From NCBI GenBank assembly GCA_947500825.1, contig CANMTR010000001.1, positions 429,897 to 493,896 of the forward strand: a stretch of DNA of 64,000 nucleotides, read 5' to 3'. Of the stretch, positions 1-7,745 are shown one piece after another; within the stretch, counting starts at the first letter, position 1, and every line of letters starts with the position of its first letter. Made by a program: the position numbers and the translations under genes. The notes beneath the pieces were generated by a model. That model saw nothing but the letters and a program-made list of their open reading frames with translations, was not told the DNA's origin and searched no databases. This DNA is from an uncultured Paracoccaceae bacterium. GTDB lineage: Bacteria > Pseudomonadota > Alphaproteobacteria > Rhodobacterales > Rhodobacteraceae.

Positions 1-69
1 GTCGATCCTCAGCGCCTGGCTCAGGTTTTCGTGCAGGCGCTCGACGCTCCAGCCGGACATGTCGGTCAT
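1..69 (-). CDS. 5' end of a gene cut by the window edge
   Basis: Only the first 23 codons are present, running off the left edge on the minus strand. The peptide begins MTDMSGWSVERL. Its ATG overlaps the TGA of the upstream 2H phosphoesterase gene in an ATGA arrangement, so the two are probably translationally coupled. That overlap and the open frame support a real gene. A second in-frame ATG lies at codon 4. Too little is visible to name a family. Confidence 0.5.
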   Translation of the reverse strand, partial: MTDMSGWSVERLHENLSQALRID

Positions 70-575
70 GTCGTCTCTCCGGTCAGGGGGAAGGTTCCGG
101 CCCGTTCCCAGGGGCCGCCACGATAGTGCCACAGGAGCAGGCGGTCGAACACGCCCCTCCAGGGCGAGAACCCGCCGCGCAGCTCCGCTTGCGTCGCTTT
201 CGCCGTGTCCCTGTCGACCTTGTTCTGGACGGTCACGTGGAGCCTCCGTCCCCGGTCGTCGCTCGTCGTCAGGATGTCGGACCAGCCCCGGCGCAGTCGA
301 GCCTGGACGTCCCGCGCCGCGGGGCAGGCGATGTCCACCGCCGCGCCGCCGCCGAAATCGAGGATGCCCGTGGCGTCGAAGGGCAGGGCGGGCGTCTCTC
401 TCGCCACGGCCGCGAGGTCGCCCAGGATGCGCGCCTCCTCGGCGTCCGGCAATTGCTGGAACAGCGTCACGTGGACGGGGATGAAGTTCCGCTCGGTCGG
501 GAAATGGCGCTCGCGCAAAGGCTCGAGCCGCGAGAAGCTCGCCTCGTCGAAGCCGAAGGTGAGGATCATCGCCAT
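66..575 (-). CDS. 2'-5' RNA ligase family (2H phosphoesterase) protein
   Basis: A 169-residue protein of the 2H phosphoesterase superfamily, which acts on 2'-5' or cyclic phosphodiester bonds in RNA or nucleotides. The two defining HxT motifs are visible: HVTL at residues 35-38 and HVTV at about 113-116. Length and motif spacing fit single-domain ThpR/LigT-like proteins. The frame stays open further upstream, but that part is arginine-rich shadow sequence, so I start at the ATG giving MAMILTFGF. It lies downstream of speD, separated by a GC-rich inverted repeat, and its stop codon overlaps the start of the next gene. The physiological substrate cannot be read from the sequence. Confidence 0.8.
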   Translation of the reverse strand: MAMILTFGFDEASFSRLEPLRERHFPTERNFIPVHVTLFQQLPDAEEARILGDLAAVARETPALPFDATGILDFGGGAAVDIACPAARDVQARLRRGWSDILTTSDDRGRRLHVTVQNKVDRDTAKATQAELRGGFSPWRGVFDRLLLWHYRGGPWERAGTFPLTGETT

Positions 576-592
576 GCCGCCCCCCTGTCTCG

Positions 593-629
593 CGCCGGTC
601 CGCCGCGCCGGGGGCGGGGCGGACCGGCG
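593..629. repeat. Perfect 12-bp inverted repeat between speD and the 2H gene
   Basis: The arms CGCCGGTCCGCC (593-604) and GGCGGACCGGCG (618-629) pair perfectly around a 13-base GC-rich loop. The repeat sits just past the speD stop codon on the minus strand. There is no T-tract on either side, so it is not a classical intrinsic terminator. It could still weaken read-through or stabilise the 3' end of speD mRNA. Confidence 0.5.
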
Positions 630-643
630 AGATCGGCCGGCGA

Positions 644-1129
644 TCAGGCCGCTTCGGCTTCCGAGACTACGCCGTCGCCGCGCAGCAGTTCCTTGACGCG
701 CACGTCCGCGGTCCCGAAGGCTCGCTTCAGCACGTCCACGGCCAGCCACGGCTTGGAGTCGCCGCACATGAACACGTCGAACGCGCCGTAGCCGATCTCC
801 GGCCATGTGTGGACGGAGATGTGGCTCTCGGCCAGGACCGCCACGCCGGACACGCCCTGGGGCGAGAACTTGTGCGTGTGGATATGCAGCAGGGTCGCGC
901 CGCAGGTTTCCACGCAGTCGCGGAACGCCTGCTGGATGCGGCCCTCGTCGTCCAGGCCGTGGCCGTCCACGACCTCGATGATGAGATGCCTGCCCGCGAA
1001 AACGCGGCCATCTTCCCTGATGAAGTGATCGTCGCGATCCTCGTCGAGAATATCGCGTGCGGTGGTATCTTCCGCTTGGGCGCCTGTCTCCAGACCGATC
1101 CCCAGTTGGAAGAGGTTGGCGCCACTCAT
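644..1129 (-). CDS. speD: S-adenosylmethionine decarboxylase proenzyme
   Basis: A 161-residue prokaryotic SpeD. It decarboxylates S-adenosylmethionine to supply the aminopropyl group for spermidine synthesis. The proenzyme cleaves itself at a Glu-Ser bond and the serine becomes the pyruvoyl cofactor; here the site is in LAESHISVHTWPE, followed by a typical GYGAFDVFMCG segment. The frame extends upstream, but the start is set at MSGANLF, which has a purine-rich Shine-Dalgarno run (AAAGGGGGG) just before it. About 40 residues precede the usual family core, a modest N-terminal extension. A polyamine-type ABC importer is encoded 8 kb away, but no operon link is visible. Confidence 0.9.
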   Translation of the reverse strand: MSGANLFQLGIGLETGAQAEDTTARDILDEDRDDHFIREDGRVFAGRHLIIEVVDGHGLDDEGRIQQAFRDCVETCGATLLHIHTHKFSPQGVSGVAVLAESHISVHTWPEIGYGAFDVFMCGDSKPWLAVDVLKRAFGTADVRVKELLRGDGVVSEAEAA

Positions 1130-1473
1130 GGGACCCCCCCTTTCAGCCAGTAGATTGATGTGGTGGGTCCTTAGCGCCCCCCCAGGTCGTATCGTATAAC
1201 GTCGCCTGAAGTTGGGATCGTCCCCGTCGTAAGGGGCACCTAATGAGCCGGCCACCGCCACGCAAGACTTAATTCCATCGCGCCGACGTTTTTCGCCCTC
1301 CGCGGCAAAACGGAATGCCTTCCGTTTGCGGTATCCAGATACCATAATTACAAGACGCTGATCCTGCGTGGATAATTTCCGAAGGTCGTTCTTGACCGGG
1401 CGCATGCAGCAGGTAGAACGCCCCAATCCATTCCGACCGGGCGAAGACGCCCGCGAGACAGACAGGATCGTAC
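1130..1473. other. Intergenic region between speD and rplM
   Basis: This 344-base spacer separates two divergent genes, speD and rplM. The rplM-proximal end has a plausible sigma-70 promoter (separate entry). The speD-proximal end has only the G-rich ribosome binding site. A minus-strand ORF crosses the region but lacks coding character. I see no convincing riboswitch fold, although leader control of speD would be plausible. Confidence 0.5.
1392..1419 (+). promoter_or_regulatory. Putative promoter of rplM-rpsI
   Basis: A TTGACC hexamer (1392-1397) is followed after 16 bases by TAGAAC (1414-1419). The -35 element is close to consensus and the -10 is weaker. It lies about 55 bases before the rplM ATG. 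This is inference from sequence match and position only. Confidence 0.35.
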
Positions 1474-1938
1474 ATGAAGACCTTCACCGCTACACCGGCG
1501 GACATCGACAAGGGCTGGATCGTGATCGACGCCGAAGGCGTCGTTCTGGGCCGCCTCGCGTCGATCGTCGCCACGCGGCTGCGCGGAAAGCACAAGCCGA
1601 CCTTCACGCCGTCCATGGACATGGGCGACAACGTCATCGTCATCAACGCCGACAAGGTGCAGCTGACGGGCCGCAAGCGCGAGCGCCCGGTCTACTGGCA
1701 CACCGGCTATCCGGGCGGCATCAAGTCGCGCACCACCGGCAACATCCTCGAGGGGCCCCACCCCGAGCGCGTGGTGATGCAGGCCGTCAAGCGGATGCTC
1801 CCGAGCGGGCCGCTGGGTCGCCAGGTGCTGACCAACCTGCGCGTCTATGCCGGCGCCGACCACCCCCACGAGGCGCAGCAGCCGACCGTTCTGGACGTCG
1901 CGTCCAGGAACAGGAAGAACACCCGGGAGGCCTATTGA
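1474..1938 (+). CDS. rplM: 50S ribosomal protein L13
   Basis: A 154-residue L13, an early-assembling large-subunit protein. The sequence shows the family landmarks: [10 protein letters not shown] at the N-terminus, [27 protein letters not shown] and a C-terminal [13 protein letters not shown]. Length matches bacterial L13, including the roughly 10-residue tail common in alphaproteobacteria. It is the first gene of the universal rplM-rpsI pair; its TGA overlaps the rpsI ATG by one base (TGATG), indicating coupled translation. Intact. Confidence 0.97.
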   Translation: MKTFTATPADIDKGWIVIDAEGVVLGRLASIVATRLRGKHKPTFTPSMDMGDNVIVINADKVQLTGRKRERPVYWHTGYPGGIKSRTTGNILEGPHPERVVMQAVKRMLPSGPLGRQVLTNLRVYAGADHPHEAQQPTVLDVASRNRKNTREAY

Positions 1939-2420
1939 TGGCTGAGCAAGTGACGAGTCTCGAAGAGCTGAACCAGGCCGTCTCCGGCGCCGAGACCGAG
2001 CTCGCGGCCCCGCGGGAGCCCGTGCGCGACGAACTCGGGCGCTCCTACGCCACGGGGCGGCGCAAGGACGCCACCGCGCGCGTCTGGATCAAGCCGGGAT
2101 CGGGCAAGGTCGTCGTCAACGGCAAGGACGTGAACGCCTACTTCGCCCGGCCCGTGCTGCAGATGATCCTCAAGCAGCCGTTCTCGGTCGCCAATGTCGA
2201 GGGTCAGTTCGACGTGATGGCGACGGTCAAGGGCGGCGGCCTGTCCGGGCAGGCGGGTGCCGTGAAGCACGGCGTCTCCCAGGCGCTGCAGCTCTACGAT
2301 CCCTCCCTGCGCGGCGCGCTGAAGGCGGCCGGGTTCCTGACCCGCGACAGCCGCGTGGTGGAGCGCAAGAAGTACGGCCGCGCCAAGGCCCGCCGCAGCT
2401 TCCAGTTCTCCAAGCGCTGA
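1938..2420 (+). CDS. rpsI: 30S ribosomal protein S9
   Basis: A 160-residue S9. The conserved core begins at [17 protein letters not shown] and the protein ends in [17 protein letters not shown], the basic tail that reaches the decoding centre and contacts P-site tRNA. About 30 extra acidic residues at the N-terminus are usual for alphaproteobacterial S9. Co-transcribed with rplM and followed 20 bases later by a strong intrinsic terminator. Confidence 0.97.
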   Translation: MAEQVTSLEELNQAVSGAETELAAPREPVRDELGRSYATGRRKDATARVWIKPGSGKVVVNGKDVNAYFARPVLQMILKQPFSVANVEGQFDVMATVKGGGLSGQAGAVKHGVSQALQLYDPSLRGALKAAGFLTRDSRVVERKKYGRAKARRSFQFSKR

Positions 2421-2440
2421 TCCGCGGATCCCGCGCACGG

Positions 2441-2476
2441 AAAGGCCCCGCCGGAGCGATCCGGCGGGGCCTTTTT
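2441..2476 (+). terminator. Rho-independent terminator of rplM-rpsI
   Basis: The arms AAAGGCCCCGCCGGA (2441-2455) and TCCGGCGGGGCCTTT (2460-2474) pair perfectly around a GCGA tetraloop and run into six T residues. It lies 20 bases after the rpsI stop. This is the strongest intrinsic terminator I see in the window. Confidence 0.93.
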
Positions 2477-2542
2477 TCGTGTACCTTGGGGGGCGGGTCC
2501 CGTGCGGGATGGCGGGGCCGTGGCACGGCTCGCTCCACCCGT

Positions 2543-2569
2543 CAGGGGGGGGCGGGATACCCCCCCCTG
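2543..2569. repeat. G8/C8 stem-loop downstream of phaZ
   Basis: A perfect 10-bp stem, CA plus eight G (2543-2552) and eight C plus TG (2560-2569), closes a 7-base loop. It begins 9 bases past the phaZ stop codon on the minus strand. Position suggests a 3'-end or termination role for phaZ, but no T-tract follows. The homopolymeric arms are unusual. Confidence 0.55.
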
Positions 2570-2578
2570 GAGCCACGT

Positions 2579-3901
2579 TCAGACCGGGGTGGCGTCGCCC
2601 GTGCCGGTACCGCCGCGCGCCGTCTCGCGGGGGGCGGACTTCACGTTCGCGGCGCGCCGGTTGCCCGGGCGGCCGGCGTTGCGGTCGATGAAGTCCAGCA
2701 CCAGCGGGCGGATGTTCTCGCGCCACGACCGGCCCGCGAAGATGCCGTAATGGCCGGCGCCGTCCTCCAGGTGAACGGCCTTCTTCTCGTCAGGCAGGTT
2801 GGGCAGCAGGTCCATCGCCGCGAGGCACTGCCCGGGCGCCGAGATGTCGTCGTTCTCGCCCTCGACCACCATGGTGGCGATCGAGTCGATGACGGTGATA
2901 TCCACCGGCTCGCCGTCGATGGTGAAGGAGTTCGTCGCGATCTCGCGCTGCTTGAAGATCCGGTCCACGGTGGAGAGGTAGAACTCCGCCGTCATGTCCA
3001 TGACCGCCAGGTACTCGTCGTAGAACTTGTTGTGCTTGTCGTGATCCGAGGCCTCGCCCTTGGCGGTGCGCATGATCTGGTCCGAAAAGGCGGTGCGATG
3101 GGTCTCGAGGTTCATTGAGATGAACGAGGCCAGCTGCAGCAGCCCGGGATAGACCAGGCGCCCCGCGCCGGCATACTTGAAGCCCACGCGCTGGATCACC
3201 ATCCGCTCGAGCTGGCCCATGGTGACGCGCGCGCCGAAGTCGGTCACGTCGGTGGCGGCGGCGTCGGGATCGACCGGCCCGCCGATCAGCGTCATCGAGG
3301 CGGGCTGGCTCTTGGGCTCGTGGCGCGCCAACCACGCGGCGGCGACCAGGGTCAGGGGCACCGGCTGGCAGACCGCGACGACGTTGGTGTCGGGGCCCAG
3401 CTCGCGCAGGAACTCGATGAGGTACTTGGCGTAATCCTCGACGTCGAACTTGCCTTCGGAGACGGGGATCTCGCGCGCGTTGTGCCAGTCCGTTACCCAG
3501 AGCTCGCAATCGGGCAACAGCGACTGGACGGTGGAGCGCACGAGCGTGGCGTAGTGGCCCGACATCGGCGCCACCAGCAGCACGCGGCGCTCGCGGTCGG
3601 GGCGGCCCGCGACGCGGAACCGGGTCAGGTTGCCGAAGGGCCGCTCCACCACGGTCTCGGTCTGGACCACGTGGTCGCGCCCGTCGTCCCCGACCACCGT
3701 GTCGATGCCCCAGTCGGGCCGCGCCACCATGCGGTCGAAGGTGCGCTCGGTGATGTCGCCCCAGGCCGAGATCATCTGGAAGACCGGATTCGCGACCAGC
3801 CCGTGGACGGGGTAGGAGCCGAAAGCCTGCGCCGAGGCGCCGAGCCACTGGTTCGTGACCCGGACGGTCTCCATCATGTCGTAGGCGAAAGTGTTGTGCA
3901 T
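2579..3901 (-). CDS. phaZ: Intracellular polyhydroxyalkanoate depolymerase
   Basis: A 440-residue PhaZ-type intracellular depolymerase that mobilises stored polyhydroxyalkanoate into hydroxyacid units. It has the alpha/beta-hydrolase layout of this family with cysteine as nucleophile, in VVAVCQP at residue 178, preceded by VTDWHNAREIPVSEG. The C-terminal histidine lies in EDGAGHYGIFAGR, where typical depolymerases have a similar GHYGVFSG segment. No signal peptide, consistent with action on granules in the cytoplasm. It is divergent from phaC and shares with it the 140-base control region. The last 35 residues are low-complexity and basic. Intact. Confidence 0.93.
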   Translation of the reverse strand: MHNTFAYDMMETVRVTNQWLGASAQAFGSYPVHGLVANPVFQMISAWGDITERTFDRMVARPDWGIDTVVGDDGRDHVVQTETVVERPFGNLTRFRVAGRPDRERRVLLVAPMSGHYATLVRSTVQSLLPDCELWVTDWHNAREIPVSEGKFDVEDYAKYLIEFLRELGPDTNVVAVCQPVPLTLVAAAWLARHEPKSQPASMTLIGGPVDPDAAATDVTDFGARVTMGQLERMVIQRVGFKYAGAGRLVYPGLLQLASFISMNLETHRTAFSDQIMRTAKGEASDHDKHNKFYDEYLAVMDMTAEFYLSTVDRIFKQREIATNSFTIDGEPVDITVIDSIATMVVEGENDDISAPGQCLAAMDLLPNLPDEKKAVHLEDGAGHYGIFAGRSWRENIRPLVLDFIDRNAGRPGNRRAANVKSAPRETARGGTGTGDATPV

Positions 3902-3986
3902 ACCGGCCCTTCCTTCGACCCTGTCGGGTTTTCTTCGCCGCCCATACCGCTAGACTCGAACGAAGCTGTAGGTGGTGACGTCCGGG

Positions 3987-4021
3987 TGCTGACGCAGCAT
4001 TTCAGGCGCTGCTGTGCAGCA
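3987..4021. promoter_or_regulatory. Two TGCTG/CAGCA inverted repeats upstream of phaC (putative PhaR operators)
   Basis: Two inverted repeats, TGCTG-ACG-CAGCA (3987-3999) and TGCTG-TG-CAGCA (4010-4021), have centres about 22 bases apart, close to two helical turns. They end 20 bases before the phaC ATG, just before its GGGAGGGG ribosome binding site. PhaR of Paracoccus denitrificans is known to bind TGC-rich sites at pha promoters, and a phaR gene lies 2.6 kb downstream. Assignment as PhaR operators is inference from motif type and position. Confidence 0.6.
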
Positions 4022-4041
4022 ATAGGGGTCGGGAGGGGTCC

Positions 4042-5844
4042 ATGGCAACAAAAGATGACGCTAATGCGACGAAAGTTGCGGATTATTCTGAGCGAATGAG
4101 GGAAAATCTCGCGCGGCTGGAGGAATTGTCCACGCGGCTCGCCGCGGCGCTGGGCCAGAAGCGCATGGTCCCGTCCTCGCTCCAGGGGCCGGGACAGGAG
4201 TTCTACGTCAAGGCGGGCACCGCGGTGATGCGCGAGATGATGCAGAATCCCGCCAAGATCATGCAGACCCAGATGGAATACTGGGGCAAGACCATGACCC
4301 ACTACGCCGAGACGCAGCAAAAGCTCATGCGCGGCGACCTCTCGCCGCCCGACGACGACAGCTCCGACCCGCGCTTCTCGGGCGACACGTGGAACGCGCA
4401 TCCGATGTTCCACTACCTCAAGGAGCAGTATCTCCTGAACGCCGAGCTGGTCCAGAAGGCGGTCGCCGACATCGAGGGGCTCGATCCGGCCGACAAGCGG
4501 CGGCTGACCTATTTCAGCCAGCAGATCGTCGACATGATGAGCCCGTCGAACTTCCTGGGCACCAACCCCGAGGCGCTCGCCCGCGCGGTCGAGACGGAAG
4601 GCCAGAGCCTGGTGCAGGGGATGGAGAACCTCGTGCGCGACCTGGAGCGCAACGACGGCGAACTCGTGGTCTCCCTCGCCGACCCGGAGGCGTTCGAGGT
4701 CGGCGGCAACATCGCCACCAGCCCGGGCAAGGTCGTCTACCGCAACCGCATGATGGAGCTGATCCAGTACGCGCCCACCACCGAGAAGGTCCGCACCACG
4801 CCGCTGGTGATCTTCCCGCCCTGGATCAACAAGTTCTACATCCTCGACCTGCGCGAGAAGAACAGCCTGATCAACTGGATCGTCGATCAGGGCTACACCC
4901 TCTTCGTGGCGAGCTGGAAGAACCCCGATGCCTCCTACGCCGATGTCGGCATGGACGAATACGTCGAGGAGGGCTTCCTGGAGGCGATCGAGCGGGTGAA
5001 GTCGATCACCAACCAGAAGAAGGTCAACGCGGTGGGCTACTGCATCGGCGGCACCACGCTGTCGCTCGCCCTCGGACTGATGAAGAAGCGCGGCGACACC
5101 TCCGTGAAGTCCGCGACCTTCTTCACCACGCTCACCGACTTCTCCGACAAGGGCGAGGTGGGCGTGTTCCTAGACGAGGATTTCGTCAGCGGGATCGAGG
5201 AAGAGGCGCGCCGCCACGGCTATCTCGACAGCTTCTACATGAGCCGGACGTTCAGCTTCATGCGCGCCAACGACCTCGTGTATCGCCCGGCCGTGCGCAA
5301 CTACATGATGGGCGAGACGCCGCCCGCCTTCGACCTGCTCTACTGGAACGGCGACGGCACCAACCTGCCGCGCGACATGGTCGTCGAGTACCTGCGCGGC
5401 CTGTGCCAGGAGAACCGCCTCGCGACCGGCGGGTTCGAGGTCTGCGGCGAGAAGGTGACGCTCGAGGACGTGGGCGTGCCGCTCATGGCCATCGCCTGCG
5501 AGACCGATCACATTGCCGCATGGCGCTCCTCGTTCCGGGGCATCCAGAAGATGGGGGCCAAGGACAAGACCTTCATCCTGAGCGAATCGGGCCATATCGC
5601 CGGCATCGTCAATCCGCCCTCCAAGGGGAAGTACGGCCACTACGTCAACGGCGACTGGTCCGGCACGCCGGAGGACTGGCAGAGCGCGGCCGACTTCCAT
5701 TCCGGCACCTGGTGGATGCGGTGGGAGGAATGGCTGCGCAAGCAGTCCGGCCGCCTTGTCAACGCGCGCGAGCCCGGCGACGGGGAAGGGGCCGAGATCC
5801 TCGCCGACGCGCCGGGCACCTACGTGGTCGAGGAGTCCGCCTGA
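4042..5844 (+). CDS. phaC: Class I poly(3-hydroxyalkanoate) synthase
   Basis: A 600-residue class I PHA synthase that polymerises (R)-3-hydroxyacyl-CoA on granule surfaces. The N-terminal PhaC_N region (about 90-265) precedes the alpha/beta-hydrolase core. The catalytic triad is visible: Cys334 in the lipase-box variant GYCIGG (332-337), Asp489 in CETDHIAAW and His518 in ESGHIAGI. The conserved PPWINKFYILDL segment is also present. Length is typical for class I enzymes, which need no PhaE partner. The ATG has a good ribosome binding site (GGGAGGGG). Two probable PhaR operators precede it and phaP and phaR follow. Confidence 0.97.
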   Translation: MATKDDANATKVADYSERMRENLARLEELSTRLAAALGQKRMVPSSLQGPGQEFYVKAGTAVMREMMQNPAKIMQTQMEYWGKTMTHYAETQQKLMRGDLSPPDDDSSDPRFSGDTWNAHPMFHYLKEQYLLNAELVQKAVADIEGLDPADKRRLTYFSQQIVDMMSPSNFLGTNPEALARAVETEGQSLVQGMENLVRDLERNDGELVVSLADPEAFEVGGNIATSPGKVVYRNRMMELIQYAPTTEKVRTTPLVIFPPWINKFYILDLREKNSLINWIVDQGYTLFVASWKNPDASYADVGMDEYVEEGFLEAIERVKSITNQKKVNAVGYCIGGTTLSLALGLMKKRGDTSVKSATFFTTLTDFSDKGEVGVFLDEDFVSGIEEEARRHGYLDSFYMSRTFSFMRANDLVYRPAVRNYMMGETPPAFDLLYWNGDGTNLPRDMVVEYLRGLCQENRLATGGFEVCGEKVTLEDVGVPLMAIACETDHIAAWRSSFRGIQKMGAKDKTFILSESGHIAGIVNPPSKGKYGHYVNGDWSGTPEDWQSAADFHSGTWWMRWEEWLRKQSGRLVNAREPGDGEGAEILADAPGTYVVEESA

Positions 5845-5950
5845 TCCGGCCTTCGCACCCGCGGCATCTCTCCTCCGCGCAGCGGGGGCGGGGCGCCGGG
5901 GGCGCGCGCAGCACGGGCCTGCCCCCGGGTTCCCCTAGGTCATCTTTTTT

Positions 5951-5991
5951 GCCGCAGCGCAGCGAAAATCCTTGCTACGCTGCGCTGCGGC
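5951..5991. promoter_or_regulatory. 14-bp perfect inverted repeat upstream of phaP (putative PhaR operator)
   Basis: The arms GCCGCAGCGCAGCG (5951-5964) and CGCTGCGCTGCGGC (5978-5991) pair perfectly across a 13-base AT-richer spacer. Each arm contains repeated GCAGC/GCTGC units. It lies about 75 bases before the phaP ATG. The TGC-rich content matches known PhaR targets and the motif class seen upstream of phaC. Because a T-run (5945-5950) precedes it, a partial role as a minus-strand terminator cannot be excluded, but no minus-strand gene ends here. Confidence 0.6.
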
Positions 5992-6064
5992 GTTTACTTT
6001 GAGGGTACCAACGCAACCGGGACGCCTCGCCCCGGCCCGAGCCGCAACCTTCAGGAGTGACACC

Positions 6065-6514
6065 ATGGCCAGCAAGTCCGGCACCGACTACACCAAGATG
6101 ATGCAGGAGATGATGGCGGCGTTCCCGACCGACATGTCCTCCTATCAGGACGCGTTCAAATCCTATGCCTCCTTCGGCGAGCGCATGTCCAAGGTGGCGA
6201 TCGAGGCGGCCGAGAAGTCGACCGAGATCTCCTCCCAGTGGACCAGGGACACCCTGTCGCGGATGACCGAGGCCTCCGCCGTGCGCGACGAGCCGTCCGA
6301 CTACGGCAAGGCCATGAGCGAGTTCGCCTCCGCCCAGGCCGAGATGACCTCCGAGACCATGGCCGCCTTCGCCGAAGTCGCCAAGAGGGTCCAGATGGAG
6401 ACCGTCGAGCTGATGCTGGCCGCGGGCAAGGACATGTCCGAGGACTTCACCGCCGCCGCCAAGAAGGCGTCGGGCGAGGCCACCTCCGCCGCCAAGAAGG
6501 CCGCCTCCAACTGA
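6065..6514 (+). CDS. phaP: Phasin (PHA granule surface protein)
   Basis: A 149-residue phasin, a small amphipathic protein that coats PHA granules and controls their size and number. The sequence is almost entirely helical and rich in Ala, Met, Glu and Lys, with SYQDAFKSYASFGERMSKVAIEAAEKS and a C-terminal Ala-Lys tail (AAKKASGEATSAAKKAASN), as in rhodobacterial PhaP. Start chosen at the ATG with AGGAGTGA upstream; longer readings cross the operator. It is followed by a strong terminator, so it can be made at much higher levels than phaR. Confidence 0.88.
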   Translation: MASKSGTDYTKMMQEMMAAFPTDMSSYQDAFKSYASFGERMSKVAIEAAEKSTEISSQWTRDTLSRMTEASAVRDEPSDYGKAMSEFASAQAEMTSETMAAFAEVAKRVQMETVELMLAAGKDMSEDFTAAAKKASGEATSAAKKAASN

Positions 6515-6564
6515 GGCGCCATTTCCCGCCGCGCCGCCCCCGGGGCGGGCGCGCGGGCAGGACC

Positions 6565-6596
6565 GGGCGGGCCATTGGCCCGCCCTTTCTTTTTTC
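6565..6596 (+). terminator. Rho-independent terminator after phaP
   Basis: GGGCGGGCC (6565-6573) and GGCCCGCCC (6577-6585) pair around a 3-base loop and are followed by TTTCTTTTTTC. It separates phaP from phaR. Confidence 0.9.
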
Positions 6597-6645
6597 CGCC
6601 GTGGCCCTAGGCTCGGATCTTACCATCCTGTGCCGAGGGGGGCCC

Positions 6646-7209
6646 ATGGCAGACGAGCAGAAGCCGCTTCTGATCAAGCGCTACGCGAGCCGTCGGCTCT
6701 ACAACACCGAGACGAGCGACTACGTCACGCTCGAGGATATCGCGGGCTTCATCCGCACGGGCCGCGACGTGAAGATCGTCGACCTGAAGTCCGGCGACGA
6801 CCTGACCCGCCAGTACCTCCTCCAGATCGTGGCCGAGCACGAATCCCGCGGCGAGAGCGTCCTGCCGATCGAGGTCCTGACAGACCTGGTGCGCTCCTAC
6901 ACCACCCAGGCCGGGTCCATCGTGCCCCAGTTCCTCAAGATGAGCTTCGACATGCTGCGCGATAGCCAGTCCAAGATGATGGGCGCGGCGATTAATCCCA
7001 TGGCGGCGATGCCCGGCTACGACAAGATGCAGGCCCAGCAGCGCGCCTTCATCAAGGCGATGACCGGCGGCTGGTCCGGCGGTTCCGCGCCCGAGGACGC
7101 GCAGGACGCCCAGGCCCCCGCCCGCTCCGAAGGCGAACAGCACGAGCTCGACGATATCCGCAAGCAGCTCGCCGAAGTGCAGGCCGCGCTCAGGAAGATG
7201 AACGACTGA
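6646..7209 (+). CDS. phaR: Polyhydroxyalkanoate synthesis repressor PhaR
   Basis: A 187-residue PhaR, the autoregulated repressor that senses PHA granules and releases DNA when polymer is present, thereby inducing phaP. The N-terminal PHB_acc_N DNA-binding domain is clear: LLIKRYASRRLYNTETSDYVTLEDIAGFIRTG at about residues 8-40. A PHB_acc region follows (FLKMSFDMLRDSQ). The C-terminus is an acidic linker and a predicted coiled coil (HELDDIRKQLAEVQAALRK). It lies downstream of phaP behind a terminator, so it probably has its own promoter or depends on read-through. Confidence 0.95.
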   Translation: MADEQKPLLIKRYASRRLYNTETSDYVTLEDIAGFIRTGRDVKIVDLKSGDDLTRQYLLQIVAEHESRGESVLPIEVLTDLVRSYTTQAGSIVPQFLKMSFDMLRDSQSKMMGAAINPMAAMPGYDKMQAQQRAFIKAMTGGWSGGSAPEDAQDAQAPARSEGEQHELDDIRKQLAEVQAALRKMND

Positions 7210-7316
7210 CGCCCGTTGCCTCCGTCCCACGCGGCGGCGGCATCCCTGTGCGTGGCTGGACCTCCGCGGGCCTGCGGGGCATCTTGACCCCGATACGCCC
7301 TTTCGGAGATCTCCCC

Positions 7317-7745
7317 ATGAACCCTACGCCCTGGCACTTCTGGCCGATCGTCACCATCGGCTTCGTCTGGCACCTGTTCGGCGTGCTCGACTACACGGCG
7401 ATCCAGTACGACTTCCAGCCGTGGTTCAACCTCATGGGCGAGCGCCAGCAGGCCTTCGTCTCCGGCATGCCCGACTGGATCGACGGGGCCTGGGCGATCT
7501 CGGCCTGGGTGGGGCTCCTGGGCGTGATCATGATGGCGCTCCGGACCGGAATCACCGCGCTGGTCCTGTCGATCTCCATGTTCGCCACCATCGTGGTGGC
7601 AGTGTGGCTGACGCTGTTCGCCGATCCCTCCGTGCCCGCCATCGGCGGCTGGATCGCGCTCGTCGGGCTCTGGGCGGCGGTCCTGTTCACCGTCCTGCTA
7701 TGGCTCTACGCCAGGGGCATGCATCGCCACGGCGTCTTCGACTGA
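7317..7745 (+). CDS. Small four-helix integral membrane protein, unknown function
   Basis: A 142-residue hydrophobic protein with four likely transmembrane helices: HFWPIVTIGFVWHLFGVLDY, WAISAWVGLLGVIMMALR, ALVLSISMFATIVVAVWLTLF and IGGWIALVGLWAAVLFTVLLWLYARG. The loop after helix 1 holds YDFQPWFNLMGERQQAFVSGMPDW. Similar unnamed proteins, sometimes annotated as sugar-transporter-like, occur in Rhodobacterales. ATG chosen because GGAGAT lies just upstream; the longer reading starts in non-coding sequence. Nothing shows a link to the pha genes. Confidence 0.75.
   Translation: MNPTPWHFWPIVTIGFVWHLFGVLDYTAIQYDFQPWFNLMGERQQAFVSGMPDWIDGAWAISAWVGLLGVIMMALRTGITALVLSISMFATIVVAVWLTLFADPSVPAIGGWIALVGLWAAVLFTVLLWLYARGMHRHGVFD

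Noticed and set aside
1130..1473. Riboswitch or leader RNA upstream of speD
   Set aside because: SAM or polyamine control would make sense, but I could not find a consensus core or a terminator/antiterminator pair by eye. A covariance-model search would settle it.
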